From an uncultured Chlamydiae bacterium (GTDB lineage Bacteria; Chlamydiota; Chlamydiia; Chlamydiales; SM23-39), in assembly GCA_903893545.1 (NCBI GenBank), contig CAITMJ010000002.1, positions 117,816 to 181,815 on the forward strand: 64,000 nt of DNA, in the 5' to 3' direction. This document shows, in pieces, positions 8,415-17,461 of the stretch (its first letter is position 1; every line of letters starts with the position of its first letter). Both the position numbers and the translations under genes were made by a program. A model generated the notes under the pieces. The model was given only the letters and a program-made list of their open reading frames with translations. It was not told the origin of the DNA and did not search any database.

Positions 8415-11400
8415 TTATTGGCAGCTTTCGCAACCTTCGCCTAGGTTGCATACTTTTGGTGTTTCTACGTCTCGATCGATGACAATATTGCTCGAGGCCG
8501 ACTTGCTCTTCATCCAACGGGGCTGTAGGCCTCGTTTGTTGACGTCCATGGTCGATTTTTCGATTTGCGTAGCCGCTAAAGTGCGGAGGTAGTAGTTGGT
8601 TTTAAGTCCTTTTTCCCAGGAGAGCATGTACATCTGGTGGAGTTTTTTACCGCTCGGCTCTGCAAGGTAAAGGTTGAGAGATTGACCCATGTCGATCCAT
8701 TTCTGACGTCTTGCTGCGCATTCGATGATCCATTCCGGTTCTACTTCGAAAGCGGTGAGGAAGAGGTCTTTGATAGAGCTCGGGATTCTCTCGATTTCGC
8801 GGATCGATCCGTCGAAATATTTCAGGTCGTCGACCATTTCTTCGTCCCAAAGATTGATTTCTTTCAGCTTTGCGATGAGATAGGGGTTGGTGATGGTAAA
8901 TTCCCCAGAGAGGTTCGATTTGACAAAGAGGTGTTTGTAAATCGGCTCGTTGGAGGGGATAGAGCCCGTGATGTTGCCAATGGTGGCTGTGGGAGCTATC
9001 GCCATAGTATTGGAGTTTCTCATGCCATATTTTTTGACAGCGGCGCGGACAGGTGTCCAATCCATGCTCATCGATCGATCGAGGTCGATTTTTAATCCTC
9101 TTTCTTTTTCCAAAATATCGATGGTATCGATGGGGAGAAGTCCTCGATCCCATTTGGATCCTTTATACGTTTGATAGGTGCCACGTTCTGCTGCAAGTTC
9201 GGTGGATGCGAGGATTGCATAGTAAGAGATCATCTCCATGCTCCGATCGGCAAAGGCGACAGCGGCATGGCTGGCGTAGCTGATATTTTGCAAATAGAGT
9301 GCATCTTGGAATCCCATAAACCCGAGCCCAATGGGGCGATGGCGCATGTTTGCAGCATTTGCCTCTGGGATTGGATAGAAGTTTACGTCGATGACGTTGT
9401 CGAGCATCCGCACTGCAGCGCGGACGGTGGTCGAGAGGAGTTTTTCATCGATCCCTTTTGCTGTGACGTGCATCGCAAGGTTGATCGAACCGAGGTTGCA
9501 GACAGCGGTTTCTGCGGCCGAGGTATTGAGGAGAATCTCAGTGCAAAGGTTAGAGGAGTGGACAACACCCACATGGTCTTGCGGAGAGCGGATATTGGAA
9601 GGATCTTTGAACGTGATCCAAGGGTGTCCCGTTTCAAAGAGCATGCTGAGCATTTTTCTCCAGAGTTGGAGCGCTTCGATCCGTTTATGGAGTTTTAGTT
9701 TGCCGTCATCGACCATTTTTTCATAGGCGGTGTAGCGCTGCTCAAAAGCGCTGCCGTAAAGGTCGTGGAGATCGGGAACATCGCTCGGAGAAAAGAGGGT
9801 CCACATGCCCCCTTCTTTGACCCGCTTCATAAACAGGTCTGGGATCCAGTTAGCCGTATTCATGTCGTGGGTGCGGCGGCGTTCGTCGCCGGTATTTTTG
9901 CGAAGCTCCAGGAAGTCTTCGATATCGAGGTGCCAGGTTTCGAGGTAAGCGCACATTGCTCCCTTGCGTTTCCCCCCTTGATTGACTGCTACAGCTGTGT
10001 CATTTGCGACTTTTAAGAAAGGAATCACTCCTTGGGAGGTGCCATTGGTCCCTTTGATGCGGGCTCCAGTTGCTCGGACATTTGTCCAGTCATTGCCGAT
10101 GCCGCCGGCCCATTTGGAGAGCTGCGCGTCATCTGCGACGACTTTAAAGATGTGGTGTAGGTCATCCATTACTGTTGAGAGATAGCAAGAGCTGAGCTGC
10201 GAATGGAGCGTACCGGCGTTGAAAAGGGTCGGTGTGCTCGAGGTAAAGTAGAATTGAGAAAGGACGTTATAGAATTCGACGGCTCGTTTGTTCTTCTGCT
10301 CCCCTTCGTTGAGAGCAAGGCCCATAGAGACGCGCATCCAGAAGATCTGCGGCGTTTCGAGGCGTCTTTGCTCTTGATGGATGAAGTAGCGGTCATAGAG
10401 AGTTTGAAGACCGAGATATTGGAAAAGATCGTCCCGCTTTAGATCCATTGCAAGGGCTAGCTCATCGAGATCAAAGTCGAGTAGTTTTGGCGAGAGCCGG
10501 TCATAGGAGATGGCCTGCTTGATGTAGCGCTTAAAGTATTGGCGATGCGCTTTTTGCAGTGTTGAGTCGGAAGCGGGCAGCCCCATTGTCTCTCGATAGA
10601 GAACGTCGAGGAGGAGGCGTGAGGCGACTTGTGAATAGGCGGGTTCTTTTTCGATTTTCGATTTAGCGGCAAAGATATTGGCCAAGTCCACTTCGTGTTC
10701 TTTCATGCCGACATAAAATTGCGTGATGGCTGTTTCGAGGAGTTCATCGGAGGAGACGAGTTTTTCTAGGCCGCGGCAGGCAAACGCTAATTTTGCGCGC
10801 ATCAGGTGCTCATTGAGCTTGATGATGCCGCCTTCTTGGGTGGCAATTTCAAAGGAGCGCATCGGAGCATTTTCATCGATGTAGATCGGGATCGGCTGGA
10901 GTGTTTCTTGCCGATGCATTTTTTCTGCGCGGTAGAGGATATAGCTCTTGGCGACATCGAAGATTTTTTCGCTCATGAGTTCTCTTTCAATGCGGTCTTC
11001 GATCATGTCGATGTAAAGGGTGTCGCCTTTGGTAGAGAGTTCAGACATTTCGCCGACGATTTTTTGTGTCAGGAGATTGACCGCAGAGACGACCTCTTCA
11101 GGGGAGAGCTCTTCGATTTTTCGGGCTCTTCGGAAAGCGCGCTCTATGGAGGAGGCGATTTTCATCGGGTTGAAGCGGGCTGGAGTCGTTTTATCGCGGC
11201 GGAAAATCTTGAGGTTCAAGATTGTTTTTTCCCGTTTGGCTTTTCTCTCGTCGCGGTAGATGATGTAGTCTCTAGCGACATCGTGATGGCCGTTTTTCAT
11301 CAGAGTGACTTCAACGACGTCTTGAATCCCTTCAACGGTTAAGCAGGCCCCTTTTGTCGCAAGCGTTAAGACTTGCTTTACAACGAGATCGGTCATTTGT

Positions 11401-11648
11401 TCGATCATTTTTTTTAGGTCGGCATCGAGAGGTTCCGGTTTAGAGAGTTTTTTCGTGTCGCGGAAGGCTGCTTCAATGGCGCGAAAGATTCGATCCCTAT
11501 GAAAGGGGACTAGCATTCCGTTCCGTTTTACAACGGTATAGCCAATCTCTTTGGCGGGGGGTGATTTTTTCGCATTTGACTTTGTCACTATCGCTGTCGA
11601 TTCGTCCAGGAATGATGCAGTCGCATCGGGATTCGCATTTTTTCTCAT
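8415..11648 (-). CDS. nrdA: Ribonucleoside-diphosphate reductase large subunit with tandem ATP-cones
   Basis: This is the catalytic subunit that reduces ribonucleoside diphosphates. The 1077-residue protein begins with at least two ATP-cone domains (about residues 37-130, starting VVKRNGMLVPFHRDRI, and about 150-245), giving allosteric activity control and extra length over the 760-residue E. coli form, as is usual in chlamydiae. The catalytic barrel has the NLCTEI triad (Asn, Cys, Glu) followed by ETAVCNLGSINL carrying the partner cysteine, and an earlier SSCYLST cysteine. The C-terminal tail GEGCESCQ is the flexible CxxC that re-reduces the active site. The upstream region carries a likely NrdR operator. 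nrdB follows after 19 nt. Confidence 0.96.
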   Translation of the reverse strand: MRKNANPDATASFLDESTAIVTKSNAKKSPPAKEIGYTVVKRNGMLVPFHRDRIFRAIEAAFRDTKKLSKPEPLDADLKKMIEQMTDLVVKQVLTLATKGACLTVEGIQDVVEVTLMKNGHHDVARDYIIYRDERKAKREKTILNLKIFRRDKTTPARFNPMKIASSIERAFRRARKIEELSPEEVVSAVNLLTQKIVGEMSELSTKGDTLYIDMIEDRIERELMSEKIFDVAKSYILYRAEKMHRQETLQPIPIYIDENAPMRSFEIATQEGGIIKLNEHLMRAKLAFACRGLEKLVSSDELLETAITQFYVGMKEHEVDLANIFAAKSKIEKEPAYSQVASRLLLDVLYRETMGLPASDSTLQKAHRQYFKRYIKQAISYDRLSPKLLDFDLDELALAMDLKRDDLFQYLGLQTLYDRYFIHQEQRRLETPQIFWMRVSMGLALNEGEQKNKRAVEFYNVLSQFYFTSSTPTLFNAGTLHSQLSSCYLSTVMDDLHHIFKVVADDAQLSKWAGGIGNDWTNVRATGARIKGTNGTSQGVIPFLKVANDTAVAVNQGGKRKGAMCAYLETWHLDIEDFLELRKNTGDERRRTHDMNTANWIPDLFMKRVKEGGMWTLFSPSDVPDLHDLYGSAFEQRYTAYEKMVDDGKLKLHKRIEALQLWRKMLSMLFETGHPWITFKDPSNIRSPQDHVGVVHSSNLCTEILLNTSAAETAVCNLGSINLAMHVTAKGIDEKLLSTTVRAAVRMLDNVIDVNFYPIPEANAANMRHRPIGLGFMGFQDALYLQNISYASHAAVAFADRSMEMISYYAILASTELAAERGTYQTYKGSKWDRGLLPIDTIDILEKERGLKIDLDRSMSMDWTPVRAAVKKYGMRNSNTMAIAPTATIGNITGSIPSNEPIYKHLFVKSNLSGEFTITNPYLIAKLKEINLWDEEMVDDLKYFDGSIREIERIPSSIKDLFLTAFEVEPEWIIECAARRQKWIDMGQSLNLYLAEPSGKKLHQMYMLSWEKGLKTNYYLRTLAATQIEKSTMDVNKRGLQPRWMKSKSASSNIVIDRDVETPKVCNLGEGCESCQ

Positions 11649-11690
11649 GACCGGCCCCTAAAGGATTTATAGTTTGTTTGTTTTTTATCG

Positions 11691-11742
11691 CTACTACCAC
11701 ATCTAGTAGCTATATTCTCTTTCCTAACACTATATATTGTAG
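11691..11742 (-). promoter_or_regulatory. Likely NrdR operator upstream of nrdAB
   Basis: ACACTATATATTGTAG at 11727-11742 closely fits the palindromic NrdR-box pattern (ACAC-W-ATATAT-W-GTGT). About one and a half to three helical turns closer to nrdA lies a second, weaker palindromic site (CTACTA at 11691-11696 with TAGTAG at 11704-11709, containing CACATCTAGTAG). Paired boxes at the ribonucleotide reductase promoter are the normal arrangement for the ATP-cone repressor NrdR, which chlamydiae encode. The box identity is by eye only. Confidence 0.55.
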
Positions 11743-11884
11743 TTGGCACTTTCGTGTCCACAAAAAAAGCAGTCTTCACGGAGGTTTTAGTTAGATGGTT
11801 TTTGAATCTTAGCCGCTTGAAGGAAATAAATCAGCTCTTTTTTCATTGCCCCTGGGAAGAGTTCTTTGATACAGTAAATCTTAT

Positions 11885-12733
11885 ATGAGAAGAGTGAATT
11901 TGGTTCCCAATATCGTGACGGCGTTTAGTCTCGCATGCGGCCTTTTTGTGATCTTTAAGGTCAACATGTTAGAGCCTGGAAGCGGGGATTATGAAGTCGT
12001 ATTGACTTCTGCTGTCCTTTTGCTCGTCGCTGCCATCGCAGATTTTATGGATGGAGCTCTTGCCCGCGCGCTTAAAGCGGAGAGTGAATTTGGGGTTGTT
12101 TTCGATTCGATGGCCGATGCGGTTTCATTTGGCGTAGCGCCGTCCGTTCTTCTATTGAAGACTTTTTCTCTCGAGCAGGGGACTCTTCTTTCTTTTTGTG
12201 CAGCAACTGGATGCATGGTTTACTCTCTTTCCGGAATCCTTCGCCTGGTTCGATTCAATGTAAAAGGGGCTGAGGCTAAGGGCAATGCTGAGCTGATGGC
12301 CGCGCAAAAGAAGCATTTTACCGGACTTCCGATCCCGGCCGCTGCTGCGGCTGTTGTGTCGGCGAATCTTTTTTTACTCTCTCCTCTTGTCCAGCAGTGG
12401 TTTGACATTAGTCAGACGGATCGATCGATTGCTCTTATCGTCGTGATGATCGTCGTTGGTTACTTGATGGTCTGCCGCCTGAAGTTCCCCAGTTTAAAAG
12501 TCCTTCACTTCAAAATTCCCTCTTTCCATCTGGCCTTTCTGACGGTCGTAGGGGCTGTCTTAGTGCTGTATGGAATTCTCTATTTTTTTGCGGTTATCCT
12601 CGCCGTTGTGGCCTGGTTTTATGTCGGCATCGCGCTCATTTTATCGCTTATTCGTCTAGTCGCTGGTAAGAAATCGAAGACGTTAGAAGATTTCGAGCCG
12701 GAACCTGAAGAAGAAGACGACCATTTTAGTTAA
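11885..12733 (+). CDS. pssA: CDP-diacylglycerol-serine O-phosphatidyltransferase
   Basis: PssA makes phosphatidylserine from CDP-diacylglycerol and serine in the inner membrane, the step before phosphatidylethanolamine. The CDP-alcohol phosphotransferase signature DGx2ARx8Gx3Dx3D is complete (MDGALARALK ... FGVVFDSMAD, about residues 56-80). Around it are six to eight hydrophobic helices, and the N-terminus MRRVNLVPNIVTAFSLACG is typical. The acidic tail (EPEPEEEDD) is cytoplasmic. The gene neighbours nrdAB as in Chlamydia. rmuC starts 14 nt downstream and is probably co-transcribed. No strong ribosome-binding site precedes the ATG. Confidence 0.93.
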   Translation: MRRVNLVPNIVTAFSLACGLFVIFKVNMLEPGSGDYEVVLTSAVLLLVAAIADFMDGALARALKAESEFGVVFDSMADAVSFGVAPSVLLLKTFSLEQGTLLSFCAATGCMVYSLSGILRLVRFNVKGAEAKGNAELMAAQKKHFTGLPIPAAAAAVVSANLFLLSPLVQQWFDISQTDRSIALIVVMIVVGYLMVCRLKFPSLKVLHFKIPSFHLAFLTVVGAVLVLYGILYFFAVILAVVAWFYVGIALILSLIRLVAGKKSKTLEDFEPEPEEEDDHFS

Positions 12734-12747
12734 TAAGGAACAATCTC

Positions 12748-13887
12748 ATGTGGCAAATCTTAGCCGTTGCCGGAATCGGCGCTGTTTTTTTGGGCTTTTG
12801 GTTTTGGATGCAAAAGCAGCTCGAACTATCGAAGGTGCAGATCCAAGAATCATTGAAGTCTCTTTCCATGGAAGTGCTGAATGAAACTTCCAAAGCATTT
12901 TTGAATTTGGCAGAGGCGCAGCTTGGGAAATTTCAAGAAGGGGCAAAACTCGACTTAGACGGGAAGCAAAAGGCAATTGAAGCGAGCCTAGAGCCTTTAA
13001 AAGTAGTGATGAAGCAACTCGATGAGCAGCACCGGGACTTAGAAAAGCGGCGAGAAGGGGCTTATTCGGCTCTACAAAAGCAGATCGACATGATGATGGT
13101 CTCAGATAAGGAACTCAGGCAAGAGACGGGGCAGCTCGTGCGTGCGCTGCGCTCTCCGCAAATGCGCGGCTCGTGGGGGCAGGTTCACCTTCGAAGGGTT
13201 GTAGAACTTGCAGGGCTCGTCAATCACTGTGATTTTTCTGAGCAGGTCACTGTAGGATTAAACGGAAAAAATCTGCGGCCCGACTTAGTGATCCGCCTTC
13301 CCGGACAGCGGCAGATCGTCGTCGACGCAAAGACGCCGCTCGATGCTTATCTCGACGCCTCTGAAACACAAGATGAAGAGCGGCAAAAAACGCGCCTTCA
13401 AGACCATGCGGCAAGCCTTCGCAAGCACATTAAGGATCTTTCGGCAAAAGAATATTGGAAGGCGTTTGACTTAGCCCCTGAGTATGTGATCCTTTTTCTT
13501 CCGGCAGAGGCCTTTTTTAGCGCAGCCCTGCAGACAGATCCTACCTTGATCGAAGTGGGCGCGGATCAGAATATCATCATCGCAACGCCGACGACACTCA
13601 TTGCAATTTTGCGCGCCGTGGCCTTTGGCTGGAAGCAGGAGAGTTTTTCTCAAAATGCGCAAGAGATTGCAAAATTGGGATCTGATCTTTACGAGCGGCT
13701 CGGCACGATCTGCGAGCATTGGAAAAAGCTGGGAAGAGAGCTCGGCTCAGCGGTTGACGCCTACAATCAATCCGTCGTTTCTTTAGAGTCTAGAGCGCTC
13801 GTATCGGCGCGAAAGCTCAAAGAATGGACCAGCACAGTCAAAGAGCTGCCGGAACTTGAGCAAATCGAAAAGACGACCAGAGTTTAA
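12748..13887 (+). CDS. rmuC: RmuC-family DNA recombination protein
   Basis: RmuC proteins limit recombination at inverted repeats and have a nuclease-like core. The 379-residue protein has an N-terminal membrane anchor (about residues 3-21), a long coiled coil (about 25-115), and then the RmuC core: RGSWGQVHLRRVVELAGL, RPDLVIRLPG and the conserved VVDAKTPLDAY (restriction-endonuclease-like D..xK motif), followed by YVILFLPAEAFFSAAL and IIIATPTTLIAILRAVA. An AAGGAA ribosome-binding site lies upstream and pssA ends 14 nt before. A terminator follows the stop. The function in chlamydiae is untested. Confidence 0.93.
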   Translation: MWQILAVAGIGAVFLGFWFWMQKQLELSKVQIQESLKSLSMEVLNETSKAFLNLAEAQLGKFQEGAKLDLDGKQKAIEASLEPLKVVMKQLDEQHRDLEKRREGAYSALQKQIDMMMVSDKELRQETGQLVRALRSPQMRGSWGQVHLRRVVELAGLVNHCDFSEQVTVGLNGKNLRPDLVIRLPGQRQIVVDAKTPLDAYLDASETQDEERQKTRLQDHAASLRKHIKDLSAKEYWKAFDLAPEYVILFLPAEAFFSAALQTDPTLIEVGADQNIIIATPTTLIAILRAVAFGWKQESFSQNAQEIAKLGSDLYERLGTICEHWKKLGRELGSAVDAYNQSVVSLESRALVSARKLKEWTSTVKELPELEQIEKTTRV

Positions 13888-13903
13888 CCCTTAATTATTT
13901 AAC

Positions 13904-13942
13904 CACCGAGGACTCGATGCTCTCGGCGGTGAATTTTTTTTC
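13904..13942. terminator. Intrinsic terminator after rmuC (possibly shared with the SH3b gene)
   Basis: CACCGAG and CTCGGCGGTG form a GC-rich imperfect stem (13904-13931) followed by an eight-T run. It lies between the convergent rmuC and SH3b genes. Confidence 0.75.
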
Positions 13943-13944
13943 TG

Positions 13945-15156
13945 TTATTCGACGCTGAGGACGAAGTAGGCCGGGAAGGCGAAGTGATTATTCGGCCTTG
14001 GGGATACGAGAAGCGTCACTTGCTTTCCTTCGTGTTTCTGAAGGTCGATAAAGGTACTATAGAGATAGGCGATAGGGGCCTCTTCGCCTCGGAGAATGAA
14101 ATCTCCAGGTCGGTTTTTCACAGGATGATCATAGGTTTCGACTTTGCCGCTTAAGACTGTTGAGTTGGCTTTTTGCTCGGCATAGAAATCATCGACTTTG
14201 CGGCCTGTATGAAAGGCCGTCCAGCTTAAGTAGAGAGATTCTTCAATTCCATCCCAAAAATGCGCTCCATCTTTTGCGTCTTTCTTGGAAAAAAGATTTT
14301 TACTCACTTGAAGATGCGCTCCTGCAAAGAGCTCTTGATTTTCCGCTTTGTGCCTTGCTAGAAGTTCATCTTTTGCGCTCGAAGAGAGTTGCGCTTTGGC
14401 CTCGAGATAGGCGATTTTTTTCTGCAAGTAGGTATCTTTAAGGAGGGCTAATCCTTCTTTTGCTTGGGCCACGGCATCTGTAAAGTCGACAAAATTTCGG
14501 ATGATTGTTTGAAATTGTTCGATGACCGGTTGTGGAGACATATCTTCGTAGACTTTTTTGCATTCTCCTTCGGCGACGAGGAAAGCGTTGTGCAAGAGTT
14601 CATCGACTTGCATTTTTTTTCTTTCCATTAGGCCAAGAAATTCAGGGCCGCCGGCATTGCCGATAAATTCTTTAGAGACATAAAATTTTGTCGAGGAGGG
14701 AGGGGCAATCTCAAACCATTTGCTATTTGTCGCAGCAAGAGACCCCTTAATCTTGTCGCCGGCTTGTAACTGCCCAATAATAGGGCCGTCGACGTGGGGT
14801 TCTAAGCGGATGTTGACTCGGTTCGCCTCTACGACGTTATCTAAAATGTAGCTGCGGAAAACGTAGGCTTTTGTATCTTTTGGCGGTTGGACAGCGTAGA
14901 AATCTCCTTCTTCTCCGACAATGAGGAAAAGATCATTTTTGCCAACCTGGCGGAAAACATGGCTCTCGAGGTCTGGCTTTACGCGGATGCGTACTTTATT
15001 GGCCAGAACCTTCCCTGTGAAAGATTTGAAGTTTTCTGTTTTTTTGACGCTTGTCTGTACGGTGGTCGGTTTTGCAGGAGGGGTTTGCGGCGACGGAGCT
15101 GCTTGAAGAGCAGTGGCTAAGCTCAATGTAAAGACGGCAATTCTCGAGACTGACAT
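13945..15156 (-). CDS. Exported protein with two bacterial SH3 domains
   Basis: The chosen ATG (15154-15156) is preceded by GGGAG at good spacing and yields a signal peptide (MSVSRIAVFTLSLATALQA). The frame is open nine codons further upstream without a matching ribosome-binding site. The mature protein has a Pro/Thr-rich linker, two SH3b-like domains (about residues 50-105 with KVRIRVKPDLESHVFRQVG, and about 110-170 with RVNIRLEPHVDGPIIGQLQAG), and a helical C-terminal region. SH3b domains usually bind peptidoglycan or cell-wall peptides, so a periplasmic envelope role is likely. It is about 400 residues with no enzymatic motif seen. Confidence 0.75.
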   Translation of the reverse strand: MSVSRIAVFTLSLATALQAAPSPQTPPAKPTTVQTSVKKTENFKSFTGKVLANKVRIRVKPDLESHVFRQVGKNDLFLIVGEEGDFYAVQPPKDTKAYVFRSYILDNVVEANRVNIRLEPHVDGPIIGQLQAGDKIKGSLAATNSKWFEIAPPSSTKFYVSKEFIGNAGGPEFLGLMERKKMQVDELLHNAFLVAEGECKKVYEDMSPQPVIEQFQTIIRNFVDFTDAVAQAKEGLALLKDTYLQKKIAYLEAKAQLSSSAKDELLARHKAENQELFAGAHLQVSKNLFSKKDAKDGAHFWDGIEESLYLSWTAFHTGRKVDDFYAEQKANSTVLSGKVETYDHPVKNRPGDFILRGEEAPIAYLYSTFIDLQKHEGKQVTLLVSPRPNNHFAFPAYFVLSVE

Positions 15157-15220
15157 AAACACTCCCAGCAATGTTGATCCCAATACTAGAAGTTAGAATA
15201 TTTTAGAGCAAGCAACTGTT

Positions 15221-15844
15221 TTAGCTCTGAAGGACGGCTTTGATGTGTTCGCAGTTTTTATGGCCACATGTACAGCCGATCGGTTCTCCTAAAAAAACGT
15301 TGTAGTGTTCATTGAGATCGAGCGGATTTGTCACTGTGTAGAGGTTGTTCGAAAGTTCTTTGATTTCCCAATCGCGAAAAACAAGATCTAGATCGTCGAT
15401 TTTTTCTTCCGTAGGAGTAAGGGCCCGTTTCATTTGGCAATAGATGCAGTTGCAATTTGTTTGCGCGAGCTCTTCAAAAGAAGAAGTTCCCTCGAGGTTG
15501 AAAGCTTTGGTGAGAAGAGAGATTTTGCCTAAAACTTCAGGGGGAATTTCAGGCAAATCCGATTGCTCCGGATTGTGGTGAAGAGGTTCGTTGATAGAGG
15601 CGATAAAACCTCCTTGTTTTTGAGGCAAAGTGGCAACGGATTTCGCATGAGCCTCAAAAATAGAAGAGATCTCCGATTTGGTAAGAGATGGAACGGTGAC
15701 CCGGTCGCCGTTTTTAAGGATGACGGTCAGGGAGAAAATTTCTCCGAGGCTCTCTGGTTTTAACACAGAGATGTTATCCCAAGTTGTGGATAGGTAGGGT
15801 GGTATGCTGAGGATTTGTGGTGTGATTTGCATGGTATGCACCAT
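15221..15844 (-). CDS. Hypothetical protein with two Cys clusters (possible zinc site), 207 aa
   Basis: The protein carries CNCIYC near residue 130 and GCTCGHKNCEH near residue 195, eight Cys/His residues that could bind zinc or a cluster. The rest is a soluble mixed fold with no signal peptide. Two in-frame starts exist (codons 1 and 5). The first has only a weak AAAGAA site. It lies beside phoH in divergent orientation. An uncharacterised gene next to phoH is also present in Chlamydia, so this may be its counterpart, but I cannot confirm that by sequence. Function unknown. The second motif resembles SWIM-type zinc fingers (CxCx4CxH), which suggests nucleic acid or protein binding. Confidence 0.65.
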   Translation of the reverse strand: MVHTMQITPQILSIPPYLSTTWDNISVLKPESLGEIFSLTVILKNGDRVTVPSLTKSEISSIFEAHAKSVATLPQKQGGFIASINEPLHHNPEQSDLPEIPPEVLGKISLLTKAFNLEGTSSFEELAQTNCNCIYCQMKRALTPTEEKIDDLDLVFRDWEIKELSNNLYTVTNPLDLNEHYNVFLGEPIGCTCGHKNCEHIKAVLQS

Positions 15845-16093
15845 TTTTTCTTTAAGAACTATTATAGGTAAGTCTAGCTCCTTGCGTCAACACAATTAGC
15901 ACTCTATGATACTGAATGCTTAGTCGTTTGCATAACTTATTTTATGTGAGCCTGTTGAGAATATTTTTAAAACAAGCTTGCTTTTGAGTGAAGGGTTGAA
16001 TATAAGAAAATTTTTGGGGCCAAATAAAAAGGAGACGGAAGGTAACCAGAAGAACTGAAACTGATACTTATAAATAATATGCAGAGGTTAGGA

Positions 16094-17461
16094 ATGATTT
16101 TGGCCCAAAAGCCTGATGTACAAACGCTTGTTTCCAAGGAAAAAAAAGTGACCCGAAAAACGTTTCTTATCGATACGAATGTTCTTATCCACGATCCAAC
16201 CTCCATCAAAAAATTCAAGGATAATGATGTCGTCATTACTCTTGATGTTTTGGAAGAATTGGATGGATTAAAGCGTTATACGGATGAGGTTGGCAAGAAT
16301 GCTCGCGAAGTGATCCGCTATATCGACTCATTGAAGGCGGAAGGAACCGGAGATCTTCATCGCGGAGTCACTCTTGCAGAGGGGCCAAAAGTTCGTATTT
16401 ATTTGGAGATAAAAGCAGAGTTGGTGGAAGGATTCCCCCTGCCGCTCGATCGTCAGAGCAACAAACTTCTTTTGACTGCATATCTTTTGAAGAGTAAGGG
16501 CGAAACAGTAGTAATCGTCTCTAAGGATTTTGTCACTCGCGTGAAGGCTGAGGCGATGGACCTTGAGTCGGAAGATTATGAGGATCTTAAGAGCTCTTAC
16601 GAGGATTTGTATAAAGGCATCCGAAAAGTTGAAGCGGCCAAAAGAGATATCGATCAGTTTTTCAAAGATGGGACTCTTCCTGCGATGGAAGGGGGATTCC
16701 GCCCGAACGAATATGCGATTTTGACCTCGCCTGAAAACTCTTCAGCCGTCGTTAAATACAACGAAAAGAATAAGCGATTAGAGCCGCTTTTACCGGTAAG
16801 TCGCGATATTTGGGGCATTTCCGCGCTCAATGCAGAGCAGCGCTGCGCCATTGATCTTTTGCTCCGCGACGATATCCAATTAGTGACGCTGATCGGCCCT
16901 GCTGGAACGGGGAAAACATTGCTCGCTCTTGCCTGTGGTATGCGCAAAGTATTTGATGAGAATATCTATTCCCGCATTCTCGTCTCGCGTCCGATTGTTC
17001 CTCTTGGAAAGGATATCGGATTTTTACCGGGAACGAAGGAAGAAAAGCTCTACCATTGGATGCAGCCGATCTATGATAACTTAGAATTTTTATGCACTTC
17101 TACAAGCGGTGAAGGCAATGGTCCGGGAACGTTAGAGTTTATCATGGAAAGCAAGAAGATCGAGATGGAAGCGGTCACATATATCCGCGGCCGCTCTTTG
17201 CCGAAAATGTATATGATCATCGATGAGGCGCAAAACTTAACGCCCCATGAGGTGAAGACGATTATCTCCCGCGCAGGGAAGGGGACAAAGGTGATTTTGA
17301 CCGGCGATTCAACGCAGATCGATAACCCTTATCTCGACAAAGATTCAAATGGACTTACTTATTGCGTAAATCGCTTTAAGAACCAGCGAATCTATGGACA
17401 TATATTCCTCGAAAGAACCGAACGCTCAGAGTTGGCGTCTATCGCCGCTGAAATTTTGTAA
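16094..17461 (+). CDS. phoH: PhoH-family ATPase with N-terminal PIN domain
   Basis: The chosen ATG is the second in frame (16094). AGAGG lies six bases upstream, giving a better translation start than the ATG at 16079. The N-terminal PIN domain begins KTFLIDTNVLIHDP with conserved acidic residues (VLEELDGLKR), a nuclease-type fold. The C-terminal PhoH ATPase has the Walker A loop GPAGTGKT near residue 268, the RPIVPLGKDIGFLPG block, Walker B MIIDEAQN and the sensor VILTGDSTQID. PIN-PhoH (PhoH2-type) proteins are RNA helicase/ribonuclease-like enzymes. The last 36 nt overlap the 3' end of the opposite GT90 gene. Confidence 0.93.
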   Translation: MILAQKPDVQTLVSKEKKVTRKTFLIDTNVLIHDPTSIKKFKDNDVVITLDVLEELDGLKRYTDEVGKNAREVIRYIDSLKAEGTGDLHRGVTLAEGPKVRIYLEIKAELVEGFPLPLDRQSNKLLLTAYLLKSKGETVVIVSKDFVTRVKAEAMDLESEDYEDLKSSYEDLYKGIRKVEAAKRDIDQFFKDGTLPAMEGGFRPNEYAILTSPENSSAVVKYNEKNKRLEPLLPVSRDIWGISALNAEQRCAIDLLLRDDIQLVTLIGPAGTGKTLLALACGMRKVFDENIYSRILVSRPIVPLGKDIGFLPGTKEEKLYHWMQPIYDNLEFLCTSTSGEGNGPGTLEFIMESKKIEMEAVTYIRGRSLPKMYMIIDEAQNLTPHEVKTIISRAGKGTKVILTGDSTQIDNPYLDKDSNGLTYCVNRFKNQRIYGHIFLERTERSELASIAAEIL

